Assembly: GCA_004294195.1 (NCBI GenBank)
Contig: REAQ01000193.1
Location: forward strand, 1 to 7,235
Length of the DNA stretch: 7,235 nucleotides
Origin: Sphingobacteriales bacterium
Lineage (GTDB): Bacteria; Bacteroidota; Bacteroidia; Chitinophagales; Chitinophagaceae
Direction of reading: 5' to 3'
Under the pieces are notes generated by a model. It was not told the origin of the DNA, made no database searches, and saw only the letters and a list, made by a program, of their open reading frames with translations. Position numbers and translations under genes: made by a program. The first letter of the stretch is position 1. Every line of letters starts with the position of its first letter. This document shows positions 5,882-7,235 of this stretch, in pieces.

Positions 5882-7235
5882 CTGACTTTGGTATTGCCAC
5901 CACCATCCAGTGTCAAACTCACGGGTTTGTTGGATTTCCAATTGCCTCTCGTGAAGTCAGGGATATCGATGGATTTGGATCGAGACGATACAGACTGTTC
6001 ACTGAGGAGTCCTACTGCGGTCCATGATGCTGCATCATAAACATCCTGGTCCAGGGGAAGGCCGTTTCTGAGGCAATCAATCAGTCTCCAGTCCATAATG
6101 AAATCCATACCGCCATGGCCGCCCACTTCTTTGGCGATGGTACCAATGTGTTTGATGATGGGTGGTGAATAGGTGTCGTACAATTTTTTCAGGTCTTCCG
6201 GTTTAATTGTGTCGTGACCAAAAGCAATGCGTTCCGGGCCTGGCCATTTTGAAGCAAAGCCTTTAGTACCACTGAGGAGATGAATACGTGAATAGGGGCG
6301 AGGTGTAGATACGTCGTGCTGGATCATTAGTGTTTTTCCTTTCACTGTTTTCACCGTTGTAGTATTCATGTTTCCACGATAGGGCTTGCCAACATAGTCT
6401 TTGAAGAAAGGATCTGTTTTGGCGTATTCTGCAGCCATCGCTCCAAGTGAAAAATCGTTGGAACTCACACTCACCAGGTAATCCATCCTATCGCCACGAT
6501 TCACATCCAGGCATTGCGCAATAGGTCCAAGACCATGGGTGGGATAAAGGCTGCCATTTCTTTTGGCATTCTCTTTCAACCTCCACATATCAGCATAGGC
6601 GTTTTTATTGAACAACCAATCTTTGGAGAGGTCATGGATATAAGCGCCTTCAGCATGTACGAGTTCTCCGAACATCCCATTGCGGGCCATGTTGAGGGTA
6701 AGCATTTCAAAGAAATCATAGCAGCAGTTTTCCAGCATCATGCAATGCTTCTTTGTTTTCTCCGAGGTTTCCACCAGGGCCCAGGTTTCTTCCATGGTAA
6801 CGGCAGCGGGTACTTCCACTGCGGCATGTTTACCATTGTTCATTGCGCGCAGGGCGATGGGTGTATGCAGATACCATGGTGTGGGCGTGTATACGAGATC
6901 GATATCATTAGCATCACAAACCGCTTTCCATCCATCTTCACCGCTGTAGGATTTGGCCCTTGGGCGTTTCATTTTCTCCAGGGTTTTCTGCGCGGCTTCC
7001 ACACGGTCAGGAAATTTATCACAGAGGGCCACAATTTCCACACCATCGATATAACTGAGACGCTCAACCGCTCCTGAGCCACGCTGGCCCAAGCCAATGA
7101 CCGCGATCCTCACGGTGTCTATCTTCGGTGCCGCATAACCGCACATATTAAATGCGGATGCACTGGTCTGTTGTTGGATAACCTGTTTCTCTTCTGACCT
7201 CACTTCCACGCCCGTGGCCAGTGCACCAGCACCCA
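5863..7235 (-). CDS. GH109-like Gfo/Idh/MocA family protein (5' end outside window)
   Basis: The frame is open to the right edge. GTG at 7209 is a possible start, but the codons before it read GAGALATG, directly continuing into VEVRSEEK, like the end of a hydrophobic export signal, so the real start is probably outside. Counting from 7209 as residue 1, the Rossmann motif VRIAVIGLGQRGSG is at 33-46. The position of the usual EKP motif of this superfamily reads EVP (132-134). MMLENCCYDFFEM (157-169), YPTHGLGPIAQ (222-232, with His225) and GGHGGMDFIMDWR (363-375) match the GH109 group. GH109 enzymes hydrolyse alpha-N-acetylgalactosaminides by an NAD-dependent redox and elimination mechanism; the founding enzyme is from Elizabethkingia. 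The length fits that family. The exact substrate is not readable, since many family members are untested. The gene converges on the Asp-box gene and ends in a short repeat that supplies its last residues. Confidence 0.9.
   Translation of the reverse strand, partial: GAGALATGVEVRSEEKQVIQQQTSASAFNMCGYAAPKIDTVRIAVIGLGQRGSGAVERLSYIDGVEIVALCDKFPDRVEAAQKTLEKMKRPRAKSYSGEDGWKAVCDANDIDLVYTPTPWYLHTPIALRAMNNGKHAAVEVPAAVTMEETWALVETSEKTKKHCMMLENCCYDFFEMLTLNMARNGMFGELVHAEGAYIHDLSKDWLFNKNAYADMWRLKENAKRNGSLYPTHGLGPIAQCLDVNRGDRMDYLVSVSSNDFSLGAMAAEYAKTDPFFKDYVGKPYRGNMNTTTVKTVKGKTLMIQHDVSTPRPYSRIHLLSGTKGFASKWPGPERIAFGHDTIKPEDLKKLYDTYSPPIIKHIGTIAKEVGGHGGMDFIMDWRLIDCLRNGLPLDQDVYDAASWTAVGLLSEQSVSSRSKSIDIPDFTRGNWKSNKPVSLTLDGGGNTKVRLIATS

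Noticed and set aside
6514..7077. 187-codon rightward frame opposite the GH109-like gene
   Set aside because: It lies wholly within the well-supported leftward GH109-like coding sequence and its translation is the Cys/His/Phe-rich kind typical of antisense shadows.

Overview
The window looks like a chromosomal segment from a Bacteroidota bacterium, most likely of the Chitinophagaceae type. This rests on four things: a LytTR response regulator, a very long secreted Asp-box (BNR/sortilin-like) protein of a kind common in that phylum, a GH109-type Gfo/Idh/MocA protein, and start sites without clear Shine-Dalgarno sequences. The family placement is inference. There are no RNA genes, CRISPR arrays or insertion sequences.

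Left part (1-2130) is a signalling locus. A leftward gene, cut by the window edge, encodes a six-helix membrane protein followed by a PAS domain; its missing C-terminus probably holds a kinase. Sixty bases away, a rightward pair encodes a free-standing Hpt phosphotransfer protein and a REC-LytTR transcription factor, joined by a 4-base ATGA overlap. The likely logic is a phosphorelay from the membrane sensor to Hpt to the DNA-binding regulator.

Middle (2131-2555) is a 425-base gap. It holds a strong terminator hairpin, a short period-8 repeat directly after it, several small inverted repeats, and a weak promoter-like match in front of a 24-codon ORF. The next gene (2556-5699) encodes a 1047-residue exported protein with eleven Asp-box motifs. 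A textbook terminator follows at 5724-5755.

Right part (5700-7235): a 27-codon ORF predicting a single-helix membrane peptide lies just after that terminator. It converges on a leftward GH109-like glycosidase/oxidoreductase gene whose 5' end lies beyond the window. An 18-base perfect palindrome within a short repeat supplies the last two codons (AGC TAA) of both convergent ORFs. The exported Asp-box protein and the GH109-like protein may both act on glycans or glycoproteins, but nothing in the sequence ties them directly to the signalling genes. I did not find a clearly new multi-gene system; the most distinctive points are the Hpt-LytTR phosphorelay layout, the candidate membrane micropeptide and the palindrome that ends two genes.
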